From: Kiritimatiellota bacterium
GTDB lineage: Bacteria; Verrucomicrobiota; Kiritimatiellia; RFP12; UBA1067
NCBI GenBank assembly: GCA_009777165.1
Contig: WRML01000085.1
Location: forward strand, 1-7,917
Direction: 5' to 3'
DNA length: 7,917 nucleotides
Both the position numbers and the translations under genes were made by a program. A model generated the notes under the pieces. That model was not told where the DNA came from. It did no database searches and saw only the letters and a program-made list of their open reading frames with translations. Below are positions 5,861-7,917 of this stretch, piece by piece. Numbering within the stretch: position 1 is the stretch's first letter; each line of letters opens with the position of its first letter.

Positions 5861-6696
5861 TACCACTTTTTCAGCCGTTTCGCGGAGATTTTCACTGCCT
5901 CCGCGCCCGCAATCTCCAGCGTTGTCGCCACATTGATTTTCGCTGCGCGCAGGGCCCTCACAATGCCCTCGATGCCGACCACGCCATCGCCCAGCGCGAT
6001 GAGTGCCATCCCGCAACCGAAAATCTTCCCGCGCCGCGCCTCCATCTCGTTGGGCATGTCCTTCCAATGCACATGACCGATCCGCCGCCCGAACGCCTTG
6101 ATGTAGGCCAGCGGGTCGCCCCCCCCCAGCCAGCAGTTGCCCGTGTCGAGGCAGATGCCGACGGTCTTCTCATGCCCGAGCCGCTCTAGCAGGTCCCCCA
6201 TCAGGGCGATGTTGTCCGTGACGGGCCCGTGCGTCTCAATCAGGAGTTTCACGCCGAGCTCCTCCGCCCACTGGATGGGGACCTGCAGCTTCTCGCGCAC
6301 AATCAGGACGCGCTCCGCGGGCGCCAGGCTTTTACCGAACGCGGTATGCGGCTCGCCGTCGCACGTGATGACTTCCCGGATACCGAGGTCGTGTGCGAGA
6401 CGGATCGCCTTGACGATCTGCGCCGTCCCGTAGGTCGCGGGCGACGACGGGTCGAGCAGGTTCGCGTGTGCGCAGAACGCGCTCAGCCTGATGCCTGCGT
6501 CCTTCGCCAACGCGCGCAGGTGATCGGGGTGGCTGTCGAGACTCACGGTCGGCGCGAATCCGAACTCCTCCCCCAGGGCCCCCCCGTCATGATTATCCGT
6601 CACGTCCGCGAACGTGAACCCCATTTCCCGAATCGCCTTCAGCTGGCAACCCAACGGCGCGAACGGCTCAACACATGCAAAACATCCGATTCTCAT
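5860..6696 (-). CDS. Sugar phosphate isomerase/epimerase, xylose isomerase-like TIM barrel
   Basis: The product has 278 residues, usual for this family, with no signal peptide, so it should be cytoplasmic. It reads as an alpha/beta barrel of the AP-endonuclease-2/xylose-isomerase-like superfamily: MRIGCFA (strand 1), GFTFADVTD, GIRLSAFCAHANL (about 69-80), GIREVITCDG, GVKLLIETHG (148-157), VGICLDTGNCW (179-189), RRIGHVHWKD (204-213) and VATTLEIAG (256-264). E154, D184, H210 and E261 are in the right order to be the four divalent-metal ligands known from D-tagatose/D-psicose 3-epimerase-type enzymes. The substrate is not readable. The next gene, an oxidoreductase, makes a ketose or inositol catabolic step plausible. 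The ATG at 6694-6696 has GAGGAGGG upstream. A glycine tract is encoded by nine consecutive G (6119-6127 on the plus strand as C). Confidence 0.9.
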   Translation of the reverse strand: MRIGCFACVEPFAPLGCQLKAIREMGFTFADVTDNHDGGALGEEFGFAPTVSLDSHPDHLRALAKDAGIRLSAFCAHANLLDPSSPATYGTAQIVKAIRLAHDLGIREVITCDGEPHTAFGKSLAPAERVLIVREKLQVPIQWAEELGVKLLIETHGPVTDNIALMGDLLERLGHEKTVGICLDTGNCWLGGGDPLAYIKAFGRRIGHVHWKDMPNEMEARRGKIFGCGMALIALGDGVVGIEGIVRALRAAKINVATTLEIAGAEAVKISAKRLKKW

Positions 6697-6700
6697 TACA

Positions 6701-6708
6701 CCCTCCTC
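6701..6708 (-). promoter_or_regulatory. Shine-Dalgarno of the isomerase gene
   Basis: On the minus strand GAGGAGGG precedes the ATG at 6694-6696 by four nucleotides. It is a strong match and confirms the start. Confidence 0.7.
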
Positions 6709-6722
6709 GCAGTGTGGACATC

Positions 6723-6752
6723 AGTTTACCACAAAGGTTTCCCGAAGAACAA
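6723..6752 (-). promoter_or_regulatory. Possible sigma-70-type promoter of the isomerase-oxidoreductase operon
   Basis: The 87-nt gap between the rpoN stop and the isomerase start is locally AT-rich. On the minus strand TTGTTC (6752-6747) is separated by 18 nt from TAAACT (6728-6723), a weak -35/-10 pair. The -10 ends 26 nt before the ATG, which suits a short leader. No GG/GC sigma-54 (-24/-12) element is seen in the gap. No terminator hairpin was found after rpoN, so read-through is also possible. Confidence 0.3.
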
Positions 6753-6783
6753 CGCAATCTTTTTTCTTACGCCTTTTCCGACT

Positions 6784-7917
6784 CTACCTGATCTCGCTTG
6801 TCCGCCGCCGCTCGTACGAGGGGGGGATTTTGAGGATACCTCGGTATTTCGCAACTGTACGGCGGGCAATCGTAACCCCCTGCTTGGCGAACGCATCTTC
6901 AATCGCGTTGTCCGACAAGGGCTCGGCAGGGTCTTCCTTTGCAACCATCTGGGCGATCTGATCCTGAATGGATTTGTTCGAGACGCTTTGGCCGCTCGCG
7001 GTCTTCAGCCCGGACGTGAAAAAGTATTTCATCTCGAACACGCCGCGCGGGGTATGGATATATTTGTTGGAGACGGTTCGGCTGACCGTGGTCTCGTGCT
7101 TGCTGACGGTCTCGGCGACCTCGGTCATGGTCAAGGGGCGCAGGGCGGAGATGCCGTCGGTGATGAACGCGGTCTGCGCATCAACAATCGCCTGTGCGAT
7201 CTCTCGGATGGTCTCCTGCCGCTGGTGGATGCTCCGGATCAGGTACGCGCCAGCGCGGATGCGCTCGCGGATGTACGACTTCGTCTCGGTGGACACCGAC
7301 GGGTCTGAGAGCAGTTTTTTATAGTGCTTGCTGATGCGGATGTGTGGCAACAATCCGCCGTCAACTTTCGCGACATACTTACCTTTCTCCCGGACCACAA
7401 AAACCTCCGGCTCGACATATTCGGTTTCCTTGCGCTCGAACGCACGGCCGGGGCGCGGGTTGAGGCTGTGGATGAGCGCGACCACACGGTGCAGCTCGTC
7501 CGGCGCGAGCGCGAGAGTCCTGCACAGAAACTTCTCATCGCGTGCGGCAAGGCGTTCGAGGTGCTTGTCAATCAGTTCACGCGCCTCTTCTGCCCATGGG
7601 GAGTCTTCAATCTCGTTGAGTTGCAGCGTCAGGCACTCACGCAGGTCGCGCGCACCGATGCCGGGGGGGTCGAAGGTCTGGATGACCCGCAAGATTGCGA
7701 TAAGTTCGGCTTTGCTTTTCCCGGTGACCATCACGAGGTCAGGGAAGCTGCCCATGAAATAACCGTCGTCGCTGATGTTGCCGATCAGCAGGACGGCAAC
7801 CTCGCGGTCTTCCACGTTGAGCGTGGAGAGGGGGATTTGCTCCAGCAGATGTTCCTGCAAGGAGATAGTCTGGCGGATGGAGGTGTAGAGGTGCTGGCGT
7901 TTCTCATCCTCCTCATC
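6784..7917 (-). CDS. rpoN: RNA polymerase sigma-54 factor RpoN, N-terminus outside the window
   Basis: The frame is open to the window edge at 7917; the leading residues DEEDEKRQHLYTSIRQTIS continue into LQEHLLEQIPLSTL, so the true start is upstream and the TTG at 7858-7860 is internal. The visible 377 residues cover the core-binding domain (LQEHLLEQ, GNISDDGYF, LRVIQTFDPPGIGARDLRECLTLQL, LNPRPGRAF). They continue through the conserved linker (VEPEVFVV, GLLPHIRISKHYKKLL, SYIRERIRAGAYLIRSIHQRQETI) to the HTH that reads the -12 element (MTEVAETVSKHETTVSRTVSNKYIHTPRGVFEMKYFFTSG). The RpoN box ARRTVAKYR is at 6841-6867 and reads the -24 element. The glutamine-rich activator-interacting region I lies outside the window. 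RpoN directs core polymerase to promoters that need AAA+ activators; no such activator is in this window. The C-terminus is intact. Confidence 0.97.
   Translation of the reverse strand, partial: DEEDEKRQHLYTSIRQTISLQEHLLEQIPLSTLNVEDREVAVLLIGNISDDGYFMGSFPDLVMVTGKSKAELIAILRVIQTFDPPGIGARDLRECLTLQLNEIEDSPWAEEARELIDKHLERLAARDEKFLCRTLALAPDELHRVVALIHSLNPRPGRAFERKETEYVEPEVFVVREKGKYVAKVDGGLLPHIRISKHYKKLLSDPSVSTETKSYIRERIRAGAYLIRSIHQRQETIREIAQAIVDAQTAFITDGISALRPLTMTEVAETVSKHETTVSRTVSNKYIHTPRGVFEMKYFFTSGLKTASGQSVSNKSIQDQIAQMVAKEDPAEPLSDNAIEDAFAKQGVTIARRTVAKYRGILKIPPSYERRRTSEIR

Noticed and set aside
4565..6067. 500-residue version of the oxidoreductase
   Set aside because: The extra 73 residues overlap the isomerase gene and look like shadow-frame sequence, while the GTG at 5846-5848 has a near-perfect Shine-Dalgarno and starts right before the Tat signal.
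4673..6076. Plus-strand 467-residue open frame
   Set aside because: It is antisense to the oxidoreductase gene, whose motifs are clear; its composition is typical of a shadow frame.
6697..6783. Sigma-54 promoter next to rpoN
   Set aside because: No GG-N10-GC spacing element with the expected TGGCAC/TTGC context was found in this gap.
6229..7308. Plus-strand 359-residue open frame
   Set aside because: It lies across the 5' part of the isomerase gene and the 3' part of rpoN on the other strand, with no recognisable domain.

Overview
The window looks like bacterial chromosome from the PVC group, most likely Kiritimatiellota, Lentisphaerota or Verrucomicrobiota. This is an inference from gene content: an exported Tat-type Gfo/Idh/MocA oxidoreductase beside a xylose-isomerase-like epimerase, an exported VCBS/FG-GAP propeller protein, and a secreted-type SUMF1-domain protein with a 'DLxNW...FFRLY' module, all in GC-rich DNA. 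No rRNA, tRNA, phage gene, transposase or cas gene is visible.

Layout. Bases 1-1207 (+) hold the 3' end of a SUMF1/FGE-like protein gene. Bases 1208-1462 are non-coding and lie between convergent genes. They hold three unrelated repeat structures in a row: a perfect 17-bp terminator stem with a nested GCAA-loop hairpin, a 30-nt-arm inverted repeat built from a doubled 16-nt unit, and eleven 7-bp AT-rich tandem units. From 1463 to the end, all genes are on the minus strand. Read in transcription order they are rpoN (sigma-54, 5' end outside the window), a sugar phosphate isomerase/epimerase, a Gfo/Idh/MocA oxidoreductase (GTG start), crcB (fluoride channel), a YhcG/DUF1016 PDDEXK nuclease, and a seven-motif VCBS/FG-GAP propeller protein.

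How the genes work together. The isomerase and oxidoreductase are separated by 11 nt, with the second Shine-Dalgarno overlapping the first stop codon. They look like a translationally coupled pair for sugar or inositol-type oxidation and isomerisation. crcB follows after 11 nt and the nuclease 15 nt after crcB, so one transcript could run from the isomerase into the nuclease and perhaps the propeller gene. The nuclease gene is visibly AT-richer than its neighbours and looks acquired.

The most remarkable feature is inside the nuclease gene: five palindromes of 24-26 bp whose centres are spaced exactly 48 bp apart. They are in frame and encode a 16-residue repeat (IRQSRLxNLDCxPxS-type) between the N-terminal DUF1016 domain and the WSH segment. 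The arms differ between copies by paired (covarying) changes, and the flanking codons alternate with a 96-bp period. This suggests tandem expansion of a palindromic element with conservation of hairpin structure as well as protein frame.
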